Source: Fomes fomentarius (taxonomy: Eukaryota; Basidiomycota; Agaricomycetes; Polyporales; Polyporaceae). From it: a stretch of DNA of 64,000 nucleotides. Numbering within the stretch: position 1 is the first letter of the stretch; every line of letters starts with the position of its first letter. Below, piece by piece: positions 25,230-37,591 of this stretch. The position numbers were made by a program, and so were the translations under genes. The DNA lies in the NCBI GenBank assembly GCA_022606135.1, contig JABYQN010000003.1, positions 2,604,001 to 2,668,000 of the forward strand, in the 5' to 3' direction. The notes below the pieces were generated by a model. That model had not been told where the DNA came from, did no database searches, and saw only the letters and a program-made list of their open reading frames with translations.

Positions 25230-26181
25230 CTTGATTATTGGTATTGGAAGATTGACGATGGTCGAGCGGGCGACTGCACCAAAAAGCGGGAGCAAGGATG
25301 GACGGGGAAAGATTCCAAAGACCGTCGCAGACGGCAAAAGCAGCAACTCAATCAAGGAGAAAGAGAAAGAAGGCTAGCACTGCTTGAGCAAAGGCTGAAC
25401 CGGTCAGAGGAATGAGGGCGGATTTGTGAGAACGTACACTCGCCTCTCCTCTCTCTTATATGTACCACACACGGCACCCGGCTCCGAGGCCTTGAGGAAT
25501 TCGAGAAAGCGTGCCTGATCACTGTCGTTAGGGCGATGCACGTTGTGGCGGCCGCCGGCCTCCCTTCCGCGCCGGCACTATTAATCCTCGCATCCCATGC
25601 CAAGACATGGTTTGCCTGAAGTTGATATCAGCGGCATACGGCAGAGCTTTGAGATATGTAATTCAACGCGGCATAATCCAGGCTCATGTATGGAAGTGCA
25701 GGCATTTTGCTCAGTTGGAAGGGTTGAGTGAAAGCCGCGACGGCACCCATACGGCACATGAGGAAAACGCAAGGTGATCAGCGTGCAAATATCTAACAGC
25801 GGGCCGTGGTTGTTAGGTCCATACGATATATGCATACTTGATGTGACGCAAACCGGCAAGCCCCCGTGGCAATTTGAATATTCAACACGTACACGTCCAA
25901 CATACCGATGATCAGGAGGTAACGCGGTTGCGCATGCCCACACCGCCCGATTCAGCGCACTGAGCCAGACTGACCATGTAGAGTATTAGACAATGTTCAA
26001 AATGAGTACTCACTAGTACTCCGTGCAACGCTACTTCTCTCTCATACTTGTCTCACACAGTCACCCAACTATCGTCCATTCCCTCGTCATGAAAGGATAT
26101 TGTCACGGAAATGAACTGCCAATACACGGCTCAGCCCAGGACGACGAAGGACATCCCAAATCGAGTATCGACATACTCAGC
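25230..26181. other. Intergenic, no supported gene
   Basis: Holds the promoter of the small secreted protein and the 3' end of NDUFAF7. No exon or RNA gene supported. Confidence 0.45.
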
Positions 26182-27875
26182 TCAGAACAAGAACTTCACG
26201 TTCTTGTACGACTCCAACAGCGGGTTCTCCCCACTTCTCAGCTTCGTCCTCTCCACGTCCGCGTACGTCTCCATAAACTCCGCATGCGTATACACCTGCG
26301 ACTTCCGCTCCCCGACCGGCAGCCCGCTGCTCGACGTCACGCCGTCCACGGGTGGCCTTCTCGTCTTCGGGTGGTACGACGAGAAGAAGCTATTCCCCTC
26401 CGCGAGCGGTGACGCGGTCATGTTCAGCGGGCTAAACCGCGCCACTTGCGGCTCCTGGTCTGTGGTGGGTAATGGCTGGGCGAGGACGTGCTCGTACATG
26501 TCCCGCAGGTTCTCAAAGTTTGTCGGGAAGAAGATGTCAAAGTACCCCTGCTGGACGAAGAGCGTCTCGCAGGGCACCATCGTGTTCTGGAACCGCGTCT
26601 GCACGACGGGCGCGTTGACGCCTGGGATAGTGTTCGGTAATGATGAGAAGTCGGAGAGTAGGAGGCGGTGTCGAGGGAAGTGTCGGCGGAGGGTACGGAG
26701 AAGGGTGAGGAGGCGTGTAGGAATGTATTCGGGCACAGACAGGTTGGGCGCGAATGGTAGGTTAGTGTAGAATGTACGGAACGTAGACGACAGCTTGAGG
26801 AGGCGCGATATTGGTGGTGAGTGATTCAGATAACGTCGGAGAGCGAGGAAAGAGCTGATGAGCGGATCGGCGATCTTCGTGTAGTATGAGCTGAAGTCGC
26901 CGGACTTGTCAATGGTGACGACCCCCTGATACGGTTCCAGCGTACGGAGGTCGTAGCGTATTAGATCGTGGGCGAAGTTATCCTAGGGACAAGGGAGGCT
27001 CGGAACGGGAACATCAAAAGACTGATTGACAACTCACAATGACTTCCATCGCAAGGAAGTAACATGGTGCAGGCTCTCGCGTGTCCCATCGGAAGATGCT
27101 TTTGTTGTGCACCGTCACGCAGGGATGCGCCGCGCTGAGCTTCTCCCTCTGCAGCCTGGCGAGGTTCCCGCTAATCTCGATGATATTGTACCGCGTTCGT
27201 TCGTATACGTCGGGGTAGTCTTCGCGGAGATAGTCGAGGATATCCAGTGCGAGCGTGCCATTGCCCGCGCCAATCTCGTAGATGACCAAGTCCTCGTAGG
27301 GGAAGTATTTCAGGAGGTACTCGGATACGAGGCACTGGGCAATCGCTCTACCGTACCACGGCTTCCAACCTACACCATCAACAGCCTGGGGGAGTATCAG
27401 AAACTGCGGCACTGACCTTGAACAACTCCGTCGGTGTATGCCACAGCTGCTTGCCCGGACCCTCCCCATCCTCCCCATACGACTCGTACCGCTTCGTCAC
27501 CTCGGCCTCGAACTCCGCGCTATTCCTAACCGCAGAGAAGTCGATAGGTTCCAGCGCAGAGAAGATAGTTGCCTGCTTCGAGAAGTAGCCGTAGTGCGGA
27601 TTGTAGAGAGAGTCCTCGATGTAGTCTCGCACGAGCATCTTCGCGCATCGCGGCGGCTCATGCTCGCCCTCGAGGTCGTTGGCCGTGACGCGCTTGTATT
27701 TGACATGCTCGGTATCGGGCACATCTGAGAATGAGTACTTGTCATTGTAGTTAATCCTGTCCTCGTTCCGGTCCGCCTTCCTGTTTCGCCGAAGCGTGGT
27801 CGAAAATGACGCGAGAGAAAGTCTAGTAGAGGTTTGACATTGTCGCGCCGCAAGCCGTGCCGCACGAGAGAGCAT
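26182..27875 (-). CDS. NDUFAF7: NDUFAF7/MidA-family protein arginine methyltransferase (complex I assembly)
   Basis: Exons 27875-27417, 27361-27038 and 26982-26182, all phase 0, 527 residues. The N-terminus MLSRAARLAARQCQTSTRLS is rich in Arg/Ser with no acid, a mitochondrial targeting sequence, which decides this ATG over a more upstream frame. The DUF185 SAM-binding core is visible: HYGYFSKQ, then PWYGRAIAQC, YEIGAGNGTLALDIL (motif I) and YNIIEISGNLARLQ. Family knowledge: the human protein dimethylates an Arg of NDUFS2 during early complex I assembly in the mitochondrial matrix. The 3' half (exon 3) has a longer, Ser/Pro-containing segment than animal members, as in other fungi. A dispersed repeat lies 114 bases upstream of the start. 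Confidence 0.92.
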
Positions 27876-27988
27876 GTACCTCAGAGAGTGTCCGCCGTAG
27901 AGCGTCACGGTGTTGTCGAAGGTGGCCTTCCGCAGAGAGTCGAGCCCAGAGTCGAGCTCAAGTCGAGCTGCTAGCCCGAGGGACACGT

Positions 27989-28053
27989 CCAAATTGGGGA
28001 GCGTCAAGGCTATTGACTTCTGATCCTAACAGAGACAAACAACGCATATCACC
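27989..28053 (+). repeat. 65-base dispersed repeat, copy 2
   Basis: Closest to copy 1: CCAAATTGG, GAGCGTC.AGGCTAT, TGATCCTAACA and CAAACAACGC are shared. It sits 114 bases 5' of the NDUFAF7 start, the same side and similar distance as copy 1 from its gene. The remainder of 27876-28325 shows no gene. Confidence 0.75.
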
Positions 28054-28325
28054 CTCCGCCGCACAGACAACCCAGATTATATGTGTATCTGGCATTCACA
28101 CGCGGCTTTTGTAAGGAGAATTGTGCACATCGTCTTTGAATATCAGAATATGGAGGGCGCTGAAATGAGCTCGGATCATTGTTTTAGATGCTTCTGCAGA
28201 GATTATCTGCCATGGAATGATGGAACCCCTCCATCATGTCGCAATATACTTCAAACACCGAGTAAAACGCCATTTATGGGGCAAAAATAGCTACATCATG
28301 AGCGTGCTACAGTCAGTTTGGCCGC

Positions 28326-30145
28326 TCACGTACACCTGTGACACTGAGAGTGTCCATCTGCCTGATCCACAAGCACAGAGCCCTTCGAAGACCGGAAGGA
28401 GGGGGGTTTGAGTGCGGCTTCTCTACCAAGTGCCGGCTGAGAATACATCAAATCCTCCGCCCCCTCCGTATCAACTCTGCTGCTCCTTATTGTTTTATCT
28501 TCATATCCAATTCGACAGGCAATGGACCCGACAACCCTCACGAAGCTGGGCGTTCCCAGCGATGAACCCTCCGAGAAATGAAGAGGATCGTCGGAGTCCA
28601 CCCTCTGCGTCCGGTTCCCTGACTCCTGAAGATGAAGCAAGAACCGATTAACGAGAATGGCAGTGCATCTACGAGAACATGTCAGCAGTCGGATAGACAA
28701 TCACTTCACTTCATCTGACGTACGGCTCTGTGAAAAGGCCGACATAGCTCTCATACCCATCGCCAAAAACCTGGGATAACACTATCAGCTACTTGAATCT
28801 TTGACAATATTTCAAAGCATCCACTTACTGACGCCAGCGAGAAGGAAAGGTGCAGTGTGTTCAAGATCAGGAGCACACTACACATTGAAGCACAATGCGA
28901 GATCAATATACAACTAATTTCTTGATATACTACTGGATAAACTCACATGAAGTATACCATACCTGTTCCGTGAATGGCTCCGTCAGTCGATGAGGATGAG
29001 GAGAAGGGAATGTTCATGTAGACTTGCCGTCGCGCAGGAGAATGTTTTGTAAAGACCGAGATTTATATATCTGATGAATGAGGGTCCCGGCCCCTTTGGG
29101 AACGCTTGACAATGTTATTCCGATGAGCAAGAAATCAGCCAGGATTAGGCATGTCCTGGAGATTATGATGTCTATGGGGGAACATCAGAAACTTGACATT
29201 GCTTCCAAGCCAAACAGATCAAGGTACCTCTACGTATGTAGGTCAGCATTCGGATACTACTGAGTAGGTCGCTAGGGACAGTACGACTGACCTTGCGAAC
29301 TCGTCGACCGTGATGACGCTGATTTCCATGCACCCATAGATCGGGTCGTTAACACCGCCTATAGCGTTGACGAAGAACATTGACTACTCGCTGATGTATT
29401 AGCAAACGCAACAGTCATTACATAGAAGACAGTCCATACCATGTTGACTGCCAACGGTACGAGCGAGAGCAGAAGGACCAAGGTCGACCACAGCCAGCTC
29501 TTGCTCAGGGCGTATGCGCGGAGCGCAGAGAATGCTATCAATCCAATTAGAGATTGTGTAGCATGAAAATAATAGTCCGAGCACTCACCGCCCCAGGGGA
29601 GAAACTGTAGCATCTGCAGAGCGGAAAGTGCTCTTTGAGTGAGCGCACAGCTGTGGTGTCCGTGTATGAGTCTACTGTCTAAGTCTCCTCACAGAGGATA
29701 GGCAAACCTCTGAAGAAGGCAACTCTCGTCAGTGAAATCAGTGATGAATGAGGGAGTATGACCACATACTTCGTCCGTGAATACTGGCAGGTAGATTGCC
29801 AGACATACGACATAGTTTCCCAATGTGAGGTACTTGCTCAGGATATACAGGACGGACGGCCCAGTAACTCTGCGCTTCCAGAAGTACTGGACCTCACCAT
29901 CGAGCGTGAGGATACATTCATATATAAACAACACTACACCGCAAACGATCAGCTAGGCAAATGGAGAGGATGGCTGTCACAAACCAGCTGGGGCAATAGT
30001 GCAGCAAGTGTCGACGAACCTAACATGACCTCAACATGAGTATGTGCGAACAAGACTAGGCCTACTATAGTTGGACAAACCGGACTCACATGCTCGCATA
30101 TGCCGCGATGAGCTCTGCAGCATCAGGGTCAAGTGGGTAGGACAT
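28326..30145 (-). CDS. DUF6533-type seven-helix membrane protein, paralog 2
   Basis: Multi-exon gene starting at the ATG at 30145 (MSYPLDPDAAELIAAYAS). The first junctions keep frame: AT|G in MFVDTCCTIAPA, then VLFIYECILTLDGEVQYFW and VTGPSVLYILSKYL, the DUF6533 signature. Further exons: SCLLQ, FSALRAYALSKSWLWSTL with LVLLLSLVPLAVNM, GGVNDPIYGCMEIS, ISRTCLILADFLLIGI, VLLILNTLHLSFSLA, VFGDGYESYVGLFTEP and the cytosolic tail CTAILVNRFLLHLQESG followed by a Ser/Asp-rich end (RVDSDDPLHFSEGSSLGTP). The tail and its SDDPLH motif are typical of the family's long form, unlike the short tails of paralogs 1, 3 and 4. Function unknown; plasma or internal membrane location inferred. Confidence 0.78.
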
Positions 30146-31141
30146 CGTTCAGTATGGTCGAAAAGAGGAGACTGGGAAAGGGGGAGCTGAGTCGAAGAGT
30201 GTGTGCTTCAGATGCAATAATTTCTTCTATTTATTCACAGACCAGACTGTTTACGTTTGGACCCACATGACTTTACTTCCTACTGAATTTAGATAGGGGT
30301 AGAGTAACTGTGCCTCTTCGCCGTCGACTCTGTGATGGTCTCACATGAAGTTCAGCTCACAAAGACACCATGGCTTCGAACACAAACAGATTGATCTACC
30401 TTCGGGCGCTTGATGGAAGTACCAGGAAGGGGACCAGATCTACTAGGCTATGCGACGAGCCCGCTCAGTAACACGGCCAACACCGGCACGTACATAGTAC
30501 CCCATAGATGAAAGCTTGATTGCCATGAGTTCGTGCCTCGCGATCATCTATGGCCGAAAGCCCATGTGGTACTAGGTGCGTATGCACTAGCATATGGTCA
30601 CAGTACATGCATCAGTGGCCCGGTCGGCTACAGTGATTAGACACAGTCAACATAAAACGAGACGGCAAGCACTGGCTTGTGAAGTGCCGAAACTCCGAAT
30701 ATCGAGCGTTGAACACTGTTGAACATGATGGAAGTTGTCGACAGGCACAGACTCGGAGCATTTAGCACAGCCGCCGAGTTGGCAGAACCATGGATTTCGA
30801 TCACACATAGATGAACCCCATTGCTGGCACCGGTCCGACCACTATATCTACATTTTGGATTGATCATAGCATGCTATTTATGCAACGACTACATGCTACT
30901 GAATGAAAGATGTACTGCTAGGAACGACGAGATTTCTGAGTAAGGCGCAGATGAGGGGTTCAAGTCCTTATCATAGTGGTGAAGCAACTCACGACACTCC
31001 TGTCACACCATGGAGCTACGGTTATCCTGAGCGATGGCCTCGAAGATGATGCTGGTTCGGTACCCTTTCACCTTCACCAAACTCTGATGGCCAGATTTCG
31101 CGTGTAAATCGGACTTAACTCACAGCAGCTATCTATCAGTG
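30146..31141. other. Intergenic, no supported gene
   Basis: AT-richer than coding regions; only short open frames. One GGTTCAAGTCC near 30973 resembles a tRNA T-loop but no tRNA fold could be built around it. Confidence 0.45.
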
Positions 31142-32571
31142 CTAAGAGGACCTATGAGAACTGACGTGACGGACCTCTTCCGTTGAATTCTGGGCCATAT
31201 CCCGTAACTCCTGCTCTTGTAGCTCATGAAGATTGAGGTAGAACCGTGAAATGAGGACAGAAGGAATCCTGCACTGACATGAGCGTCTTCAAAGGTAGTG
31301 AGGACAGTAAGCACTGACAGTCGTAAGTAGCAGGAGGCAGCAATCAGAGGCACCGGAACTGATGAAGCCGAGGGCATCATATCGATCAACATTGGACACA
31401 GGTTCCAAAGCACTTGGAAACTTTTTTCCTTGCAGAGTCAGTCTCCGTATGCTACGTGGGAAGAGTCAGAGTGGAGACATGTCACAACTCACACGAAGTG
31501 CAATATTCCTTCTCGGAGGATCAGAGAGGTCCAGGGCATGACCTGTTGCTGTTGGCAATGCCGCTTCCAAGCTCGCAATCCAATTATCACTATCATAACC
31601 ACTTCGGTTATGACTGCGAGGAAAAGCGCCATGTGCATTGCTATCCTGAGTCTGACGAGCGGAATCACAGTGAGCAATAATGTGTGCACTATGAGACATG
31701 CAAAAGCTTCCCACATGCGCATATTCCCCGGTCCCTTCAGCTTGTCATAGCAAACCTCGCCTGGAAAAGGGACAGAGGAAGCCACGTGAATGCGCGTAAA
31801 GATATACTGAGCCTGACATAGTGGTGATTAGTGGAGCATAATAACACACACAAGAGGTGACACCTCACTGTAGATGAGAAAGCGGGAAAAGAGGCGAAGA
31901 GAATGACGAGAAATGCGACAATCTTGCTTTGCCCGGCAATTACATATATTTGCAGACCAGAGAATGCTGGTAACATTGGTCAGTATGTCAGCTCGAGGGG
32001 GAGCAAAGAGCGAAGAAGATGGGACATACTCGCCCAAGCAACATAGAGTGTAACGTCACATGCTTCTATCACCCTCTGGAGAACGACGCAGCTACAAATC
32101 TGCATTGGAACCTGTGTGATTGAGTTAAGACGAAACTTGCCTCTTTTCAGGCACGTCAGCACTAGAAGACAGCGAGCAGGAGGGAAGCGCGCACAAAGAA
32201 AGACACTGGAAGGAATGTGCCGAAAAAATAGGCGAAGTGTTGCAGGAGGTTGATGTATCGATTGAGGAAGAAGATCACCCGTGGCCAAGTCAACTTGCGA
32301 CCCCAGGCGTAGCTGACCTCACTATGGAAGGTGATTGTGTACTCGAAGAGTAGGAGTGCTGGTTATGAGTTATAGATAAATTCGAGAGCTCATCGTGCGG
32401 GAGGCACGTAGTGACGTACCAAATGTCGATGCATATAATATCCTTTCTATCTGTCTGGACGTGCATGCGACTCTGTGAGCACATACTTAAGATGTCCACT
32501 GCGGCAGGTACTGACCCTCTTTCATAGAGTTCCACCACCTTGTCAGCATCCAGGGCAGTGGGTGGCGACAT
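31142..32571 (-). CDS. DUF6533-type seven-helix membrane protein, paralog 3
   Basis: Starts at 32571 (MSPPTALDADKVVELYERG) and splices into QIERILYASTFA then LLLFEYTITFHSEVSYAW and RVIFFLNRYINLLQHF. Next exons: ICSCVVLQRVIEACDVTLY (phase-0 acceptor ATGCAG), FSGLQIYVIAGQSKIVAFL, AQYIFTRIHVASSVPFPGE, MALFLAVITEVVMIVIIGL, SLILREGILHFV, VLWNLCPMLIDMMPSASS and the tail IPSVLISRFYLNLHELQEQE ending in a stop at 31142. The order of segments matches paralogs 1 and 4, and the splice at ICSCVVLQ shows how the ancestral junction worked. Function unknown. Confidence 0.75.
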
Positions 32572-33817
32572 TTCCCAGAAATGTGGAGGGGTTGGATGAC
32601 CATCAAGGACATCCGGTGTCAAAGACGTTTGGACGATGGTACGGCGATTATATACACAAGTCCTTTCGTCAGTCTCCTGCATCACATCGGGAAACTTGAC
32701 ATGCCACCCGAGTTGTCCGAGGCAAGGTCCTTCTATTGGCCCGCATCTCAGCCAATGCCAAAGCACCGGGCACCAACATTGACGTCTAGCTGAACTAGGC
32801 GTAGCGCCGGACGGCTTCATACCTATCCTAGCATGCATAGCTCGATGATAAAATTCTGCTTGTCTGTCAGCGTTCTTCGATATATGTCAAGACGGACGAG
32901 TCTTGTGTCCACACTGGCAGCCCTGTCAAGCAACGAACAATGCGAGAAGATGAAAACTGCGGCCCAACCTTCCCTGGCTTGCTTCGACCATGATTGCATC
33001 TGAAGCTCCGACATGCAGAAGCGCCCTGACCCCGTCTCGAGAAGAGTACCACAGTACCTGGAGAATCACGTCGCGCTCTATAACACGTTGGTGAGTACCG
33101 TCATCCTATTTTGGCAGTAGACAGATGATGACGATGATAGGTGTCGTCCTTTAGTAGGATCATCAAGTAACGATATCCAGCTAGTTGCGAGAACTGGGGC
33201 TGTCTACGACGGTCAACAGCATAGAATCGAAACATGGATGGTTGTGAAAGATAGTACGACGTCAGACACACATCTGATGTGCAAGGTGAAGTGCACCGGC
33301 GTGAGATAGGAGTTGTTGACGGTTACCCTCCTCAAGCCTTCTCAGATAGATGTGTCGCCATGTCTCAACAGGTAAAGCTGCGCCCCAGGCATCTTGTGCA
33401 GCGAGCAGCAACGATGGTCAAGGAACGTGGATCCAACTTGCAACGCTCATATCGGTGGGCGTCAAAGCTATTGGTTTTTGACACTAACACATACAAACAA
33501 CGTCTATGATCAAGTAGTCGATGACGTCACCGGTTTTGCCCCCGAAGGTGAACAAATGGAACCCGCTATCATGGAACAACCCTTACAATGGACGATAGGT
33601 CATGTTCCCGGCCACAATAGCCTAATTCATATATCAGTGAGTCACTGGTAGTGACTAGTAGACAATAGAAAGTCTGCCGAGCTCGGACATCTCACCGAGC
33701 TGTGGGGTTTCAGCGAGTCATAGGAAGACGTAGTCCACCACCCGAATCATCTATCAGTGTCCGAGTCGCAACTTGATGTTCACTGTCATATATATATATC
33801 GTGCTACAGAGATAGGA
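32572..33817. other. Intergenic with one dispersed repeat copy
   Basis: No gene supported between paralogs 3 and 4 except the repeat at 33447-33511. Confidence 0.45.
33447..33511 (+). repeat. 65-base dispersed repeat, copy 3
   Basis: More diverged than copies 1 and 2 but gap-free over 65 bases: GGCGTCAAAGCTATTGG, TTTTTGA, CTAACA and CAAACAACG line up. No gene start lies close downstream on the minus strand. Confidence 0.65.
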
Positions 33818-35466
33818 TTACACGATGTTTGCTGCCCGCTGATTCCCGAGTCCATTGTCATGAACTCCGGCGTCCTCAAACACATAGCTTATTTGGTCCG
33901 CCTTCTTGTTGTAATGGTACTTCGGTGAATTGATCTGAGTCAGCGAGTGGATATCAATAGCGTATAACATGCCAATGCAAGGGAGAGTGACGTGAAACGT
34001 GGGATCCCGTACCTGCTGCCTCGAGGTCTGCTGCTTCTCAGGTAACTCCTGCTGCTGGAGCTCGTGAAGGTTGAGGTGAAAGCGGGAAATCAGGATTGAT
34101 GGTAGACTGCAGCCATGAAGGTCAGTAAAAAGCCTCCAGTAGAAAGTAGAGATCGGAACTACGATGATGACTCTTACAGATGCAGGAAAAACGAGAAGAC
34201 AACCACCAGTGTCGGTAATGCGATCATATCATACGTAACCATGAATAGATTCCAGAGTAATTGCGCACTATAGGACCACCAGATTGAGTCATCAATAATT
34301 TGGTATGGGTTTGCGCAACAAGTTGAAGCACTCACACAAAATATAACATTCCCTCCCGGAGGACCAGCGAAATTCAAGGAACTCGGACCTTTGGCTGCCT
34401 GTGACACTCCCTCCATGTCCGTACTCCGGTGGCCACGATCACACCTGCTTCCATAAAAACCGCAGCAAAGAGTGCAGTGTGTATGGCTACATCCAGTCTG
34501 GCATATGTAGTCCCGTGAGCATCACCACAATTGGTTGCTACCAGAAGTAAACGGTGCTCCCACCTATGCGCGTCCTCAGAGCTGAGGAGTAGGGTATTCG
34601 TCTGAAAGCATGCCTCGCCGGGAAGAGGTGCCAGCGACTGAATTGATGAGCTTCTTAGAGCATCGGAGGCCTGCAATGGTGATATCTAGTATCATGGCTA
34701 ATCGCACACAGACGATGTAACGTCTTACTGTGAGAGCTATTGCAGGAGCGGAGGCCAAGAGAATAACGAAGAATGCCACGGACTTGCGATGACCAGCAAT
34801 CGCATATACCCGCAGGCCAGAGAATACTGGTTGAGATTAATCGGTTAGTCATCTTTCCGGAAAATGTGGGAAGAGTGATTAGGACACTTACTCGCCCAGA
34901 TGAAGTAAAGCAAGATGTCACATACTTGCAACACTCGTCCGAGTACCACGCAGCTACATATTTGGGTCGGTCAGGTTTTGACACTTGTAGGTCGCTCAAA
35001 ATTGCCTCTTGAAGCTCGTCAGCAGGATAGAGGATACAGGCAGAGGAAGATACCCACAAAGAAGGATACGGGAAGGAAACCCTCAAGGAGGTATGCAAGA
35101 GGTTGTAGGATGTTGATATATCGATTAAGGAAGAATATAGCTCTTGGGGGGAAATTCAACTTCCTGCCCCAGGCATAGCTGACCTCGCGATCAAAGGTGA
35201 TCATGTACTCGAAGAGCAGAAGCGCTTGATAGATGGGGAGACGAGGGTTAGCGGCCAAAAAGTAGACTCCTGAGATGTACGAGTTGCCTACTGAATACTG
35301 CTGCATATGTGAACCCTTCCAATTGTCTAGCGGTGACCGCACTGTGAGCTACTGTGGAAAGACAGCCACTACAACAGATGGGTGTCACTCACAGTTCCTC
35401 GTAAAATGTCGCCACTTCAGCGATGAATGTGACATCGGAGGAAACCGAAGTTGTCGAGGACGACAT
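33818..35466 (-). CDS. DUF6533-type seven-helix membrane protein, paralog 4
   Basis: Starts at 35466 (MSSSTTSVSSDVTFIAEVA), splices to LQLEGFTYAAVF and TLLLFEYMITFDREVSYAW, then RAIFFLNRYINILQPLAY. Later segments: SCVVLGRVLQVCDILLYFIW, FSGLRVYA-like IRVYAIAGHRKSVAFFVIL, MEAGVIVATGVRTW, SLILREGMLYFV, QLLWNLFMVTYDMIALPTL and a tail IPSILISRFHLNLHELQQQE-like sequence ending AANIV at 33818. As in paralog 1, the exon before the Cys-Val-Val segment cannot be joined in frame: CAAATATGTAGCTGC replaces the paralog-3 ATGCAGATTTGTAGCTGC, so the acceptor AG seems lost. The copy may be impaired. Function unknown. Confidence 0.7.
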
Positions 35467-37115
35467 TGAGCAGATATACTGAAGGAGTTGGAGACCGTCA
35501 AGGTCGCTGAAGCTAAGGGATGTGCACCATGTCAGATTTATACAGGTTCTCGGATGAACCCCCTCTCCGCCGCCGTCCGATTGGTGTTCCTGTGTCGAAG
35601 GATGTAGGAAGAGAACACTGACCATCTTGTCTTCCGAGATTGTGATGCTCATGGACAGTTGAGTCTGGTATCCAATGCCAATGCCGTACTCGTATCCAGA
35701 CCACCCTCATATCAATCCCCGAAGACCCGTTGTCCCCGAGCGATGGGAGATGGGTACCTACCGCATCCAACCGTTTGCCGCGTGTGCGAGTTGATCCCTG
35801 GTTTTTGGTGTGAATCCAAGTGGGCCAGTGACACATTTCCAGCGCAGTATTGGACTGCAATCGGTATGCCGCCCAAGCCCGGCGAAGGCCCGCGATCTGC
35901 TGCTGGGAGAGCAGCGCTTGCGAGCCACGGCATGATACCTCCTTCCTTTCTCCTGCCCTTGTCCTAGGGCGGCTCAAGAGGGGGAGTGTCAGACGTCCGC
36001 CCCAATCATCAGATTCAAACCCTATATATCGTCACACGAACCTCAGGGAATGCATCCATGATACTAGTACTGAAAGCCTGCCATCAAGCAACACATCTTA
36101 GAGGTACATAGGAACTTGCCACAGGCACGCCACGCCCTCCTCAGTATGACGTATAACCTCGCTTGGACGCGGGTCAGCCTGACGGTTTCATTGTTCAGTA
36201 AGCGCAGTTTATTGTTCAGCGGGCGCAAACGTCCGGGCCTCGTTGTGGCGCGAACCCTGGATCGTCAATGGCGACGTCCTGAGCAAGACCGCGGAGGGCG
36301 GCAGGGTTCGTCGGGTATCTAGGCAGTGCCAATCATGGGCAGTGAATTTCGTGCCCTCGGAGAGATAAATATGCCGCCGCAACACACCGCAGAGGACGGG
36401 ATTGGCTGTCTGACCGGTTACTAGGGGGTTGAAAGTTATGAGGCAGACATACTTGGAGGGCGTGCGTACTCACGACACTAAGGCTCAAGGTTAGGATTGC
36501 CAATAGCATGGCGCGTCAACGGCCTTCGTGATGAGCCTGTAGGCCAGACGGAATCAATCTGCTGCGCACCGAGATGCAGAAGAACTCACTGGCACTAGCG
36601 ATGGCCCGACATGTTTTATGTGGCACGCGATGCCATGTGAAGAGACCGCCTGGGATCGAGGTAGAACGTCTGCGGTTGCTCGCATCGTCACGATAATAAT
36701 ACCTTCCTCCACATAGCCTCTTACTGCCCATCTTATTTGGATGATTCCACGACTTCTTCACATCCTCGCGTCGTCAATTCTACCGGCACAGGGCAAGCTG
36801 CTGTATCACGAAGCAACGCTTCCAACTGGAACACTAACAACCATGCGGTGGCATCGACTTGTTAACTGCGACAGGAGCTCGAGGTAGTTTCACCAGTCCG
36901 CGATATGGGTAAAATGACCGGCGGGAATGACTCACTGGATGCCACAGGTTCCTTGATAGGCTGCGGAGTGTGTATAGTTCCAACACGAGTGAGTATTGTC
37001 ACCCACTCGACCAAGCGGACCGAAGGAAGACGCAGCTGGTATATCAAGCACAGCAGCACAGGGGTACACATAGATTACAACCATCAGGACACTACGCAAT
37101 CACGCTTCAAAGGGC
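35467..37115. other. Intergenic, no supported gene
   Basis: About 1.65 kb with scattered short open frames on both strands, none matching a family I know. Confidence 0.45.
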
Positions 37116-37591
37116 TCAGGACCTCAAGGCGAGGACAGTCTTGCCGTAGTAAAACGCAGACGCGGCAGAGGTGACAGTGAGGACTGCCGGCACGGGGCCC
37201 TTTGCGACACGAGGAAGGGAAGAGAGAAGGAGGAGTGCGGATGCACCTGTCGACATTTCGCGTTGGATGATGCGCTTCATGACTAGACTGGACGAGACTC
37301 ACCGAGAGCAGCCTCGAGACCGTTCGCCGTGCCCTTCCGGATGCTGTCCCCGCTGTAGAGGTAGAGCGCACCCACACTGTCGAGAGGAGTGGGCCTAGTG
37401 AGTGTTCCTCCTCATTCGACGGACGCCTGAAACTCACCCCACGCCCGCGACCAGCGAGGGGATACTGCGCGTGCGCGCGAACCCGGTGATACCGCCGACA
37501 ATGCACAGGGTGCCCATAACGTACGCAGGATATGCAGACTGTCCTCACCGTCAGAATACTGTCTCGTTGTCAAGTCACTCGAGCTCACCAT
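37116..37591 (-). CDS. TMEM14/UPF0136-family small membrane protein
   Basis: Four exons: 37591-37589 (just the ATG), 37538-37438, 37376-37303 and 37246-37116, giving 102 residues. The second exon reads SAYPAYVMGTLCIVGGITGF then ARTRSIPSLVAGVGVGALYL, the family signature GG..GF.R..S.PSL.AG. Three to four short hydrophobic helices are visible, ending ASAFYYGKTVLALRS. Family knowledge: TMEM14 proteins sit in mitochondrial inner or ER membranes; TMEM14C is needed for protoporphyrin import in animals, but the fungal role is unclear. An intron directly after the start codon is unusual but makes the only in-frame join. Confidence 0.82.

Noticed and set aside
30955..30990. tRNA-like T-loop GGTTCAAGTCC
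   Set aside because: No acceptor, D or anticodon stems could be paired around it, and the T stem has a mismatch.
35513..35977. 154-codon minus-strand open frame upstream of paralog 4
   Set aside because: No recognisable motif and no ATG context or splice support; probably chance.
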